The notes under the pieces are model-generated. The model had not been told where the DNA came from, searched no databases, and worked only from the letters and a program-made list of their open reading frames with translations. From Mycolicibacterium monacense (GTDB lineage Bacteria > Actinomycetota > Actinomycetes > Mycobacteriales > Mycobacteriaceae): a stretch of DNA of 64,000 bases. Each line of letters opens with the position of its first letter. Position 1 is the stretch's first letter. Positions 36,623 to 44,535 of the stretch are shown here, in pieces. The stretch is from the NCBI RefSeq assembly GCF_010731575.1, contig NZ_AP022617.1, forward strand, positions 2,728,001-2,792,000. Direction: 5' to 3'. A program made the position numbers and the translations under genes.

Positions 36623-37323
36623 TGGAGCGGGGACGGCGGTAGAGCCTGCAGGATCGAGTCCTCCCAGCCGTCGCGCAACGCCGGGGCGACACTCATCCAG
36701 GTGACGATCTCCGCAGGCGGGGTGTCTTTCCACGACGGGTAGTGCTCGGCGAAACAGTCCCACTCCCCGTCGAGGGCCCAGTAGTGGATGACCTCGTTGA
36801 ACCGGAACGTGGTGATGAACGATCCAAGCCAGCGTTTGCCGGTGCGCTCCGACCACGGCACGTAGAGGCGTTCCAGTTCGCGGATGTAATCGTCCTGACG
36901 ACCGGGTTTGGTCTGCATGATCTCCTGGATCACCAGTCCCGCACCGAAACCGGCGTCCTGGAGTTCGGCGAGGGTGCGGTTGCTGCGGCCGGCGTACATG
37001 ATCCGCCCTTCGCCCGAGGCGCCCATCTCCGCCAGGAACCGCGACCACTCCGCGGCGGCCTCGGCGTGGGTGCCGCCCGCCCGCTGCGCCTTACCGATGC
37101 GGGCGTAGTCGGCGAAGGCGTCGATTTCCCAGATGACGGTGACCGCGGGCCAGTGCCCGTTGTAGGGCGTGCTTTCCCAGATCGCGAACAACCGGGCACC
37201 GAGGTCCGCCATCATCGGGTGGTAGACGGCGGAGAACGCCGGGAGGAACGTTTCACTTCGCCCCGACCCCAACGAGATCGTCTCGTGGAGATAGAGCAGT
37301 GTGTGGCTGTAGTACTTCTTCAT
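36619..37323 (-). CDS. NIPSNAP/dimeric alpha-beta-barrel-like protein
   Basis: 234 residues with two similar halves, each an alpha+beta unit: SHTLLYLHETISLGSG and GAGLVIQEIMQTKPGRQDDYI begin the two. This doubling and the HYWALDGEWD block resemble NIPSNAP or other dimeric alpha/beta-barrel proteins, tentatively. No catalytic signature is visible. ATG 37323 is used; dyad copy C lies 46-71 nt upstream, making this the first gene of the ten-gene operon. Confidence 0.6.
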   Translation of the reverse strand: MKKYYSHTLLYLHETISLGSGRSETFLPAFSAVYHPMMADLGARLFAIWESTPYNGHWPAVTVIWEIDAFADYARIGKAQRAGGTHAEAAAEWSRFLAEMGASGEGRIMYAGRSNRTLAELQDAGFGAGLVIQEIMQTKPGRQDDYIRELERLYVPWSERTGKRWLGSFITTFRFNEVIHYWALDGEWDCFAEHYPSWKDTPPAEIVTWMSVAPALRDGWEDSILQALPPSPLQ

Positions 37324-37368
37324 GGCGCGCCAACGCCGCAGGTGGTTGACAGTGGCACCTAGGGAGCG

Positions 37369-37394
37369 TGACACTTGTGGCGTGTTTTGTAAAG
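37369..37394. promoter_or_regulatory. Recurring dyad element, copy C
   Basis: AGCG then TGACA (37369-37373), 14 nt, TGTAAAG (37388-37394), between the ten-gene operon (minus) and the SMP-30 gene (plus). Read on the plus strand, GTGACA-N16-TAAAGG is followed after 6 nt by the GTG start at 37402, as expected for a leaderless promoter. Confidence 0.7.
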
Positions 37395-37401
37395 GTGTGA
37401 T

Positions 37402-38253
37402 GTGACGTCGCCGGAAATCGCCGAGAGCGGGCTCTCGGCGCCCACACTTCTGGCGGGCGGATTCTGCTTCGGGGAGGGGCCCCGGTGGTTCGAAGGGCTG
37501 CTGTGGTTCTCCGACATGTTCGGCGAGGCGGTGCACACCGTGGACCTCAGCGGGTCGACGACGACCCTCGCGCTACCGGGCCACGCCCCGTCGGGCCTCG
37601 GCTTCCGCCCGGACGGTTCCCTGCTCATCACGTCGGTGGAACGCAGGCAGGTGCTGCGTTACGACGGGGACGCCGTCACGGTGATCGCCGATCTGCGTGA
37701 CATGGTCCCCGCCAACCTCGGCGACATGGTCGTCGACGATGCGGGCCGCGCCTACATCGGGTCGCAGCAGCGCGAGAACGGGGTCATCGTCCGACTCGAC
37801 ACCGACGGCACCGCAACGGTGGTCGCCGACGGGCTCGACTTTCCCAACGGGATGGCGATCACCGAGGACCGCGCGACGTTGATCGTCGCCGAGTCGACCG
37901 GACGGCGCCTGACGGCCTTCACCATCGACGGCGACGGCGGTCTCGGTGACCGCCGGGCGTTCGCCGAGGGGCTCGACGGGCCGCCCGACGGCATCGCGGT
38001 CGATGCCGAGGGCGGCGTCTGGACCGCGATGACGCTGGCCCACCAGTTCGAGCGCGTGGTCGACGGCGGCGCGGTGACCGATCGCATCGACATCGGCGAC
38101 CGCATGGCGATCGCCTGCGCGCTCGGCGGGCCGGAGCGGCGCATGCTGTTCCTGGTGTCGGCCACCGACGCCTATCCGGAGCGGCTCATCGGCACGAAGG
38201 GCTCACGGGTCGACACGACGATCGTCGATGTACCCGGAGCGGGGCTGCCCTGA
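37402..38253 (+). CDS. SMP-30/gluconolactonase family protein
   Basis: 283-residue six-bladed beta-propeller, a divalent-metal lactonase or esterase. The metal-ligand blocks of the family are present: GEGPRWFEG (Glu near the start), DFPNGMAI (Asn) and GPPDGIAVDAEGGVW (Asp). It would hydrolyse a lactone, which suits a pathway with a Baeyer-Villiger enzyme (inference). The GTG at 37402 sits 6 nt after TAAAGG of dyad copy C. Its stop overlaps the next ATG by 1 nt (TGATG), so translation is coupled. Confidence 0.88.
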   Translation: MTSPEIAESGLSAPTLLAGGFCFGEGPRWFEGLLWFSDMFGEAVHTVDLSGSTTTLALPGHAPSGLGFRPDGSLLITSVERRQVLRYDGDAVTVIADLRDMVPANLGDMVVDDAGRAYIGSQQRENGVIVRLDTDGTATVVADGLDFPNGMAITEDRATLIVAESTGRRLTAFTIDGDGGLGDRRAFAEGLDGPPDGIAVDAEGGVWTAMTLAHQFERVVDGGAVTDRIDIGDRMAIACALGGPERRMLFLVSATDAYPERLIGTKGSRVDTTIVDVPGAGLP

Positions 38254-39065
38254 TGTCGGATTCGTATTACGAACTGGTGGGCGAGGATTCGCGCGGTGAG
38301 CGGTTCGTCGCCACCGATCTGGTGCGCAGCACGTGGTCGGCGGCGATCCAGCACGCCGCACCGGTGTCCGCGCTGCTGGTTCGGGCGCTGGAACGCTGTG
38401 AGCACCGCGACGACACCCGGCTCAGCCGCGTGATGGTCGATCTGCTGGGTCCGGTCCCGGCCGAGGGCGATCTGTGGGTCAGCGCCCAGCGGGAACGCGC
38501 GGGTAAGCAGATCGAACTGGTCAGCGCACAGATGGCGGCTCCGGGACCCGACGGTTCGCCGAGGCCGGTGGCGCGTGCGAGCGGATGGCGACTGCAGACG
38601 CTCGACACCACCGGCGTGGCGCACGCGGGCGCGCCTGCGCTGCCCCCACTGGCCGAGGCCCGCGGCCGCGACATGGCCAAGGACTGGGACCGCAACTACG
38701 TCCACAGCCTCGACTGGCGCTGGCTCACCAGGCCGCTGAACGACGGGCCGGGTGAATCGTGGATCACCCCCACCGTCGACCTGGTCAAGGGCGAGACGAT
38801 GACACCGCTCGAGCGGTTGTTCTCCGTGGCCGACGACGCCAACGGGATCGGCACGAAACTCGATCCCCGACAGTGGACGTTCCTCAACACCGACCTCGTC
38901 GTGCACGTGCACCGGATCCCCGACGGCAGGTGGATCGGCATCCGGGCCGAGACCAGCTACGGCCCCGACGGAATCGGCACCACCACCGGCACGCTCTTCG
39001 ACCAGACGGGACCCGTCGGCGCGATCCAGCAGTCGGTGCTGGTGCGGCCGCGGCCGCCCCGTTAG
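38253..39065 (+). CDS. Acyl-CoA thioesterase, TesB-like double hotdog
   Basis: 270 residues resembling the duplicated hotdog fold of TesB-like thioesterases: FVATDLVRSTWSAAIQHAAPVSALLVRALE begins the first unit (quoted as FVATDLVRS and APVSALLVRALE), and FLNTDLVVHVHRIPDGRWIG with DGIGTTTGTLFDQTGPVG forms the second. The C-terminal TG.LFD..G.IG pattern is family-typical. It should release free acid from a CoA thioester. It is cotranscribed with the SMP-30 gene. Confidence 0.85.
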   Translation: MSDSYYELVGEDSRGERFVATDLVRSTWSAAIQHAAPVSALLVRALERCEHRDDTRLSRVMVDLLGPVPAEGDLWVSAQRERAGKQIELVSAQMAAPGPDGSPRPVARASGWRLQTLDTTGVAHAGAPALPPLAEARGRDMAKDWDRNYVHSLDWRWLTRPLNDGPGESWITPTVDLVKGETMTPLERLFSVADDANGIGTKLDPRQWTFLNTDLVVHVHRIPDGRWIGIRAETSYGPDGIGTTTGTLFDQTGPVGAIQQSVLVRPRPPR

Positions 39066-39081
39066 CGCCTACGCTGAGCGG

Positions 39082-39456
39082 GTGCGGTGGATCGTCGACG
39101 GGATGAACGTCATCGGCTGCCGCCCGGACGGGTGGTGGCGTGACCGCCGCGGTGCCATGACCGGTTTGGTCCTGGCGCTGGAGCGCTGGGCGGTCGCCGA
39201 GGGCGCCGAGGTGAGCGTGGTCTTCGAGAAGCCTTTGACGCCAACGCTTCTCTCCGATGCGGTGACCGTCACCCATGCGCCGGCAGCGGCGCCGAATTCG
39301 GCCGACGACGAGATCGTCCGCATGGTGCGTGCGGCCGACGATCCCGGCGAGATCGTCGTGGCGACGTCGGACCGCGCACTCGGCGAGCGGGTCCGCGCCG
39401 CGGGGGCGGCCACCTACCCCGCCGAGCGACTCCGCAACGACATCGACCCGCGCTGA
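39082..39456 (+). CDS. NYN-domain (YacP/PIN-like) putative ribonuclease
   Basis: 124 residues. It starts RWIVDGMNVIG (first Asp and Asn of the NYN site), has DDEIVRMV in the middle and IVVATSDRALGERVRAAGA near the end, giving the acidic cluster of NYN/PIN nucleases. This suggests RNA cleavage, probably unrelated to the catabolic genes. The GTG at 39082 begins the conserved strand directly. It lies 16 nt after the thioesterase and converges on the ferredoxin gene with a 4-nt gap. Confidence 0.85.
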   Translation: MRWIVDGMNVIGCRPDGWWRDRRGAMTGLVLALERWAVAEGAEVSVVFEKPLTPTLLSDAVTVTHAPAAAPNSADDEIVRMVRAADDPGEIVVATSDRALGERVRAAGAATYPAERLRNDIDPR

Positions 39457-39460
39457 GCGT

Positions 39461-39652
39461 TCAGTCCGTCAATCTCAGTGCCGCAGCGGGACACTGGGTG
39501 ACCGCCTGCCGCATCCGGTCGCGGTCGGCAGCGGGCCGCTCGGGGCCGTGAATGGTCACCGTGCCGTCGTCCTGCACCTCGAACACATCCTCGGCGATCG
39601 ACTCGCAGATCCCGTGCCCGGTGCATTTGGCGAGGTCGACCTCGACGCGCAT
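39461..39652 (-). CDS. [3Fe-4S]-type ferredoxin (P450 partner)
   Basis: 63-residue ferredoxin with KCTGHGICES (Cys-x2-His-x2-Cys, His in place of one cluster Cys) and the distal QCPAAA Cys, the pattern of actinobacterial P450-associated ferredoxins. It would pass electrons from a reductase to the P450 encoded 13 nt upstream. ATG 39652 is chosen over a longer frame because the family begins MRVEVDLAKC. No ferredoxin reductase gene is in the window. Confidence 0.93.
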   Translation of the reverse strand: MRVEVDLAKCTGHGICESIAEDVFEVQDDGTVTIHGPERPAADRDRMRQAVTQCPAAALRLTD

Positions 39653-39665
39653 GCCCTCTCCCTTC

Positions 39666-40919
39666 TCAGCGGACGACCGCCGGAAGCCGTTTGACGCCGT
39701 GGACGAAGGTGCTGAACAGCAGGTCGGGTTCGCCGAACTCGACATGGTTCAGTCGCGTCAGCAGTTCCCGGAACAGGTGCCGTAGTTCGGTCTTGGCGAG
39801 CTGGTTGCCGAGGCAGAAGTGCGGGCCACCGCCACCGAATCCGAGATGTGGATTCGGCGACCGGCTCAGGTCGAAGACATGCGGGGCTTCGAAGACCGCC
39901 TCGTCACGGTTGGCCGAACAGTAGAACAGCCCGACCTTGTCACCGGCGCGCACGGGCGCTCCGTTGATCTCCGTGTCGGCGGTGGCGAACCGGGCGAACT
40001 GGAGGACCGGTGTCGACCACCGGACGAATTCCTCGACGGCGGTGCCGATCCTGCCGTCGAAGTCGGCCATCAGCCATTCCCGTTGCGCCGGGTTCTCCGT
40101 CAGCGCCAGCATCGCATGCGTCGTCGTCTGCTTCGTGGTGTCGTTGCCGGCCGAGGCGAGCAGGATGAGGAAGGCGCCGATCTCCTCGTCGGTCAACCGT
40201 TTTCCGTCGACCTCGGCGTTGACGATGCTGGTCATCAGATCGTCGCCGGGGTGACTGCGGCGGAACTTGGCCAGTTCGACACCGGTGGCCGACAACAGCA
40301 TGATCTCGTTGACGGTGTCGGCCGCCCGCTCCTCGATGCTGCTGTACTCGTCGTCGCTCATCGAGAACAGCTTCTCGGCGGCCTTCGCCACCGCGGGCTG
40401 GTCGGCGGCGGGCACACCGAGCATCTCCATGATGGTCAGCATTGGCAACCGCGCCGAACACGCTGCGACGAAGTCGATCTCACCCGCTCCGACGAGGTCG
40501 TCCACGACGGCGACGGCGTTGTCGTGGATCTGTTGTTCGATCCGCCGGACGTTGCGGGGGGTGAACGCCGAACTGATCAGCCGCCGGTACACCGTGTGTT
40601 CCGGCGGGTCCATCGTCAGGAAGAACGAGGCGAACCGCTGCACCTCCGCTGGCATCGGGTCCAGCGACACCCCTTGTGCGGAGGTGAACACTTCCGGGTG
40701 CTGGCTGACGAACGCGATGTCGGCCCGCCGGGTCAGCGCCCAGAACCCGTCCTCCTCCATGGGGAACAGCGACGACAGCGGGTGATGCCAGGTCAGCCCG
40801 TCGGCCGCGCGCAACTGCGCGAACACCTTGTCCCGGACGGCGAAGGGCTGCTGCCAGAACGACGCAGACGTGATGTCGACCGAACTGTATTCGCGGGCCG
40901 CCGCAGATGTGGACGTCAC
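39666..40919 (-). CDS. Cytochrome P450
   Basis: 417-residue bacterial P450. The I-helix has LASAGNDTTKQ, the K-helix VEEFVRW, and the heme loop FGGGGPHFCLGNQLAKTELR with the axial Cys at about residue 362. The substrate-facing SSAFTPRNVRR region is typical of the CYP124/125/142-like and related groups, but no subfamily is claimed. The GTG at 40919 lies 7 nt from dyad copy D, with no SD, so the mRNA may be leaderless. It is cotranscribed with its ferredoxin. Confidence 0.94.
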   Translation of the reverse strand: MTSTSAAAREYSSVDITSASFWQQPFAVRDKVFAQLRAADGLTWHHPLSSLFPMEEDGFWALTRRADIAFVSQHPEVFTSAQGVSLDPMPAEVQRFASFFLTMDPPEHTVYRRLISSAFTPRNVRRIEQQIHDNAVAVVDDLVGAGEIDFVAACSARLPMLTIMEMLGVPAADQPAVAKAAEKLFSMSDDEYSSIEERAADTVNEIMLLSATGVELAKFRRSHPGDDLMTSIVNAEVDGKRLTDEEIGAFLILLASAGNDTTKQTTTHAMLALTENPAQREWLMADFDGRIGTAVEEFVRWSTPVLQFARFATADTEINGAPVRAGDKVGLFYCSANRDEAVFEAPHVFDLSRSPNPHLGFGGGGPHFCLGNQLAKTELRHLFRELLTRLNHVEFGEPDLLFSTFVHGVKRLPAVVR

Positions 40920-40930
40920 GAGGTTCAGCG

Positions 40931-40956
40931 TGACAGTCGCCGCGAAATTTGTAAAG
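40931..40956. promoter_or_regulatory. Recurring dyad element, copy D
   Basis: AGCG then TGACA (40931-40935), 14 nt, TGTAAAG (40950-40956), in the 45-nt gap between the P450 (GTG 40919) and TetR (GTG 40965) genes. On the plus strand GTGACA-N16-TAAAGC is followed after 7 nt by the TetR GTG. On the minus strand TTTACA-N17-CACGCT is followed after 7 nt by the P450 GTG. Confidence 0.72.
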
Positions 40957-40964
40957 CTATTCCG

Positions 40965-41486
40965 GTGACGTCGGTGACGGGCGACGGGAACAGGACCCGG
41001 GAGCGAATCCTGGCCGCGACGGCTGAGGTGCTCGGCCGCAACGGGATGACGAAGTTGAGCCTGTCTCAGGTCGCCGCGCAGGCCCGCGTGTCCCGGCCCA
41101 CCCTCTACCGCTGGTTCCCCTCGAAGCAGGATCTGCTGTCGGCGTTCGTGGTCTGGGAACGGTCGCTCTACGAACGCGCCGTCGCCGAGGCCGCCGCGAA
41201 CCTGCCCGCAGATCAGCGGCTCGACGCCGCGCTGCGCATCATCGTCGAATACCAGCAGTCGTATCCGGGTCTGCGCATGGTCGACATCGAACCGGCACAG
41301 GTGATCGCGCGCCTCGCCCACATCCTGCCGCGCATGCGCGACCGGTTGGAACGCGGTATGTCGGTGCCCGACGCCACGGTGGCCGCGTCCACGGCCGTGC
41401 GCGTGGCGATCTCGCACTACCTGGTGCGCAGCGACGACGGCGAGGACTTCCTCGCGCAGCTACGGCACGCCGCGGGGCTCACCTGA
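40965..41486 (+). CDS. TetR-family transcriptional regulator (paralogue 1)
   Basis: 173 residues. The N-terminal helix-turn-helix is RERILAATAEVLGR, then KLSLSQVAAQARVSRPTLYRWF (recognition helix VSRPTLYRWF, about residues 44-53) and SKQDLLSAF. The C-terminal ligand domain is helical. Its HTH is nearly identical to that of the second TetR at 43981. The start at GTG 40965 is 7 nt from the TAAAGC of dyad copy D, so it probably controls itself and the divergent P450-ferredoxin pair. The effector is unknown. Confidence 0.93.
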   Translation: MTSVTGDGNRTRERILAATAEVLGRNGMTKLSLSQVAAQARVSRPTLYRWFPSKQDLLSAFVVWERSLYERAVAEAAANLPADQRLDAALRIIVEYQQSYPGLRMVDIEPAQVIARLAHILPRMRDRLERGMSVPDATVAASTAVRVAISHYLVRSDDGEDFLAQLRHAAGLT

Positions 41487-41491
41487 GGCGT

Positions 41492-42661
41492 TCACGACCG
41501 CCACGCCGAGCCCGGATCGGCCAGCACCTCGTCGGTGTGTTCGCCGAGACGGGGTGCGACAGAACGTGGCTCGCACGGGGTGCCGTGGAAGTCCGCGGGT
41601 GTGGCGACCATCGGGATGCTCCCGTCGCCGTCGGGGACGTACACCGCGCCCCCGGCGGCGTGGAACTGGTCGTCGGCGACGACGTCTTCCAGCGAGTTGA
41701 TCGGCGACCAGAACAGGTCCGGTTCCGCCGCGAAGATCTCCGCCCACTCGGCCAGCGGTCTGGTGGCGAAGATCCAGTCGAGTTCGGCGATGAGTTCGCG
41801 GGCGTTGACCGCGCGCGAGCGGCCGGTGGCGAACCGGTCGTCGGTCAGCCAGTCGTGGCGTCCGACGCTGCGGCACAGCGCGGGCCAGTGCAGGTCCCCC
41901 TCCAGCCCGACGATCCAGAACCGACGCCCGTCGCCCGCGGCGTAGTTGTTCATACAGGGGTTGCCCATCGATTCCCGTTGGCCGATGGCGATCTGACGCC
42001 CGGTGAGCAGGAACGTGTTGAGGTCGAAGCTGATCGTGTAGGCGCCCTGCCGGTAAAGCGAGGTCGTCACCAGCTGACCGACTCCCGTGCGGGCACGCGA
42101 CACCAGCGCCGCGCACACCGCCGCCGCCAGCGTCATGCCGACCGAGTGATCACCCATCCCACCCCGCTGGAAAGGCGGATCGTCGCCCGGTCGGGTCAGC
42201 AGGTGCGCCAGGCCGGCGCGCGCCCAGAACGCGGCGACGTCGTACGCCGCGCGGTCGGCGTCCGGCCCGGCCGACCCGTACCCGGTGATCAGACCGTAGA
42301 CCAGCCGGGGGTTGGCGGCGGCGAGCGTCTCGAAGTCCAGCCCGAGGCGGCGCAGTGCGGACGGCCGCACGTTGGTCACGAAAACATCGGCGGTACAGAG
42401 GAGTTCGCGGATGGCGTCGCGCCCCGGCGCGGAGGTCAGGTCCACCGCGACACTGCGCTTGGACCGGTTGTCCATCTCGAAGGGTGGGTTCACGCCCCCG
42501 TCGATGCCGAGCATGCGGCCGAACATCCGGGCGGGATCCCCCGACGGCGGCTCGACCTTCACCACATCCGCGCCCCAGTCGGCGAGGATGCCACCGGTGG
42601 CGGGAGCGGCGACCCATACACCCAGTTCGACGACCTTCACACCGTCCAACGGTCCGGCCAT
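41492..42661 (-). CDS. CaiB/BaiF family III CoA-transferase
   Basis: 389 residues of the interlocked-dimer family III CoA-transferases. The opening PLDGVKVVELGVWVAAPATGG, then DWGADVVKVEPPSGDPAR, is typical. The catalytic Asp is in RAAYDVAAFWARAG (about residue 172). The C-terminal part has SPINSLEDVVADDQF. It would activate a carboxylic acid by moving CoA from another thioester. ATG 42661 has GGAGGG 4 nt upstream. The convergent TetR gene ends 5 nt beyond its stop; dyad copy G lies upstream. Confidence 0.93.
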   Translation of the reverse strand: MAGPLDGVKVVELGVWVAAPATGGILADWGADVVKVEPPSGDPARMFGRMLGIDGGVNPPFEMDNRSKRSVAVDLTSAPGRDAIRELLCTADVFVTNVRPSALRRLGLDFETLAAANPRLVYGLITGYGSAGPDADRAAYDVAAFWARAGLAHLLTRPGDDPPFQRGGMGDHSVGMTLAAAVCAALVSRARTGVGQLVTTSLYRQGAYTISFDLNTFLLTGRQIAIGQRESMGNPCMNNYAAGDGRRFWIVGLEGDLHWPALCRSVGRHDWLTDDRFATGRSRAVNARELIAELDWIFATRPLAEWAEIFAAEPDLFWSPINSLEDVVADDQFHAAGGAVYVPDGDGSIPMVATPADFHGTPCEPRSVAPRLGEHTDEVLADPGSAWRS

Positions 42662-42693
42662 CCGCCCTCCTCTTGGTCGTGGAACAGAACCTG

Positions 42694-42721
42694 GTTTACA
42701 GTCTGAACCAAATCTGTAAAC
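42694..42721. promoter_or_regulatory. Recurring dyad element, copy G (perfect 8-bp arms)
   Basis: GTTTACAG (42694-42701), 12 nt, CTGTAAAC (42714-42721) is a perfect inverted repeat, and has the same TTACA-N14-TGTAA core as the other copies. It lies between the divergent CoA-transferase and kinase genes, each of which also has its own SD, so these are unlikely to be leaderless. Confidence 0.72.
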
Positions 42722-42758
42722 AGCCCTCACAGCATGAGCCCCAAGGAGGCCCGCACCG

Positions 42759-43895
42759 GTGACGAAGACGTTCAGTATGTCGCCAGCCGTCGGCTTGGCC
42801 GCGCACCTGGGCCGGGGTGTGCAACGCGTGGCGACCGACGCCGTACTGCGGGGACTGCGACCGTTTCCGCGCTCGGTCGGTGACCTCGACGCGCGCACCC
42901 TGTCAGGTCTGATGGAGCGCACCGTGACCTCCGTCTCGATTCTCGGCGGTGACGCGGGCACGTCCTCGCGGGCCCGACTGGCACTCACCGGACGGGATGT
43001 CCCCGACACGGTGTTCGTCAAGCTGCCCGCCGAGACGGCGGCGACGCGGCTGATGGGTGAACTCGGCCGCCTCGGCGACACCGAGGTGCGCTTCTACCGT
43101 CAGTTGCGGCCCGAGTTGGACGGGGCGCCGGCCGCCTACGCTTCGGCCTTCGACCGGCTCACCGGCCGCTACGTGCTGGTGCTCGAGGATCTGCCCGCCG
43201 ACGACTGCCTGTTCCCCGACACCCTCCACCCGTTGGACCGCGATCAGGCGGCGCTCGTGATGGAACTGTTGGCCCGGCTGCACGCGACGTTCTGGGGGCG
43301 GCTGTCCGCGCCAGGACAGCCCGGTCCGTTCGACTGGGTGTACACACCGTCGGCCGACCACACGTCGATGCTCACCGGCACCCTGCTGAAGACCTCCGCC
43401 CGCCGGATCGCCCAGAACAGCGACATCCCGGTGCAGTACGGCAGCTTCATCGACGAGAACTACCGGGCCGCCGCACGGCTGATCGACGAACCGCCGCACA
43501 CGATCATGCACGGCGACGCCCACCCCGGGAACCTCTACTTCCGCAACGGTGCCGCCGGCCTGCTCGACTGGCAGGCGATCCGGCGCGGACACCCCAGCCG
43601 CGAACTGGCCTACACGCTGGTCACCAGCCTCACCCCGGCGGACCGGCAGGACGCCCAGCGCGACCTGCTGGACGTCTACCGCCGGGCGCTCGCGGCCGCG
43701 GGCGGCCCGGACCTCGACCGCGAGGAGCTGTGGCACCGGTACCGGCAGGCGGCGCTCTACGCCTACGTCGCCGCGCTCATCACCGCGGGGATGGGCGGTA
43801 TGCAGAACGAGGACATCGCCTACGAGGGGTTGCGCCGCGGGGTGGCCGCGCTGCAGGACCTCGACACGGTGGCGCTGCTGAAGAAGTCGCTGTGA
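42759..43895 (+). CDS. Phosphotransferase (APH/ecdysteroid-kinase-like)
   Basis: 378-residue kinase-fold protein. DTVFVKLPAE holds the probable ATP-binding Lys, YVLVLEDLPADDCLF the hinge region, TIMHGDAHPGNLYF the catalytic loop and GLLDWQAIRRGHPSRELAY the metal-binding block. It is distinct from the kinase at 28696 and closer to the EcKinase/DUF1679 type. The GTG at 42759 has AAGGAGG about 10 nt upstream. The phosphate acceptor is unknown. TetR paralogue 2 follows. Confidence 0.87.
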   Translation: MTKTFSMSPAVGLAAHLGRGVQRVATDAVLRGLRPFPRSVGDLDARTLSGLMERTVTSVSILGGDAGTSSRARLALTGRDVPDTVFVKLPAETAATRLMGELGRLGDTEVRFYRQLRPELDGAPAAYASAFDRLTGRYVLVLEDLPADDCLFPDTLHPLDRDQAALVMELLARLHATFWGRLSAPGQPGPFDWVYTPSADHTSMLTGTLLKTSARRIAQNSDIPVQYGSFIDENYRAAARLIDEPPHTIMHGDAHPGNLYFRNGAAGLLDWQAIRRGHPSRELAYTLVTSLTPADRQDAQRDLLDVYRRALAAAGGPDLDREELWHRYRQAALYAYVAALITAGMGGMQNEDIAYEGLRRGVAALQDLDTVALLKKSL

Positions 43896-43931
43896 TTCCC
43901 GCGTCCGGCCGTGCAGATCACCCGGCACGGC

Positions 43932-43958
43932 GTTACAAGCTCTACCATCTGTGAAACA
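43932..43958. promoter_or_regulatory. Degenerate dyad element, copy F
   Basis: GTTACA (43932-43937), 12 nt, TGTGAAA (43950-43956). It can be aligned with copy G after removing two bases (both share ACCA, then TCTGT), but the spacer is shorter than in all other copies. It lies just upstream of TetR paralogue 2. Confidence 0.4.
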
Positions 43959-43980
43959 CCCCGTCACTCGAGGCTTGGAC

Positions 43981-44535
43981 GTGAACGAACCACTGACCGC
44001 CCGGCGCGACCCCGCCGACTTCGACGATTCGTCGACGCAGCACCGCATCCTGGCGGCCACCGCCGAGGTGCTCGGACGGAGCGGCCAGACGAAACTGAGC
44101 CTGTCGGAGGTCGCACTCCAGGCCGGCGTCTCCCGGCCGACGCTGTACCGCTGGTTCGCCTCCAAGCAGGAATTGCTCGACGCCTTCGGCCGCTACGAGC
44201 GGGCGATGTTCGACCGGGGCATAAGCAAGGCGACGCAGGGACTGCGGGGTAACGAAAAGCTCGACGCCGCACTGCGTTTCATCGTGTCCTACCAGCAGTC
44301 CTACTCGGGGGTCCGCCTGGTCGACATCGAACCCGAAGTGGTGATCGCACAGCTGTCCCGCATCATCCCGTTGATGCGGGCGCGGCTCGAGAAGCTGCTC
44401 TCGGGGCCCAACGCCTCGGTCAAGGCCGCCACGGCGATCCGCGTCGCGGTGTGTCACTACATCGTGCGCAGCGACGACGGCGACCAGTTCCTCGCCCAGT
44501 TGCGCCACGCGGTGGGGCTCAAGAACCAGGATTAG
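43981..44535 (+). CDS. TetR-family transcriptional regulator (paralogue 2)
   Basis: 184 residues. The HTH reads HRILAATAEVLGRSG, KLSLSEVALQAG and VSRPTLYRWF, with the same recognition helix as paralogue 1; the ligand domains also align (YQQSY, VDIEP, HYIVRSDDGD). The GTG at 43981 has GAGG 7 nt upstream; GTG 43951 is in frame but lies inside dyad copy F. It probably controls the kinase, CoA-transferase and/or itself. The stop overlaps the convergent oxidoreductase by 4 nt. Confidence 0.92.
   Translation: MNEPLTARRDPADFDDSSTQHRILAATAEVLGRSGQTKLSLSEVALQAGVSRPTLYRWFASKQELLDAFGRYERAMFDRGISKATQGLRGNEKLDAALRFIVSYQQSYSGVRLVDIEPEVVIAQLSRIIPLMRARLEKLLSGPNASVKAATAIRVAVCHYIVRSDDGDQFLAQLRHAVGLKNQD

Noticed and set aside
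36619..37323. Ethyl-tert-butyl-ether EthD protein
   Set aside because: The length and doubled alpha+beta pattern fit NIPSNAP-like proteins better, and no EthD-specific text is visible.
37346..37351. TTGACA as a -35 upstream of the SMP-30 gene
   Set aside because: No -10 is found at 16-18 nt spacing; the GTGACA/TAAAGG pair of dyad copy C fits the start far better.
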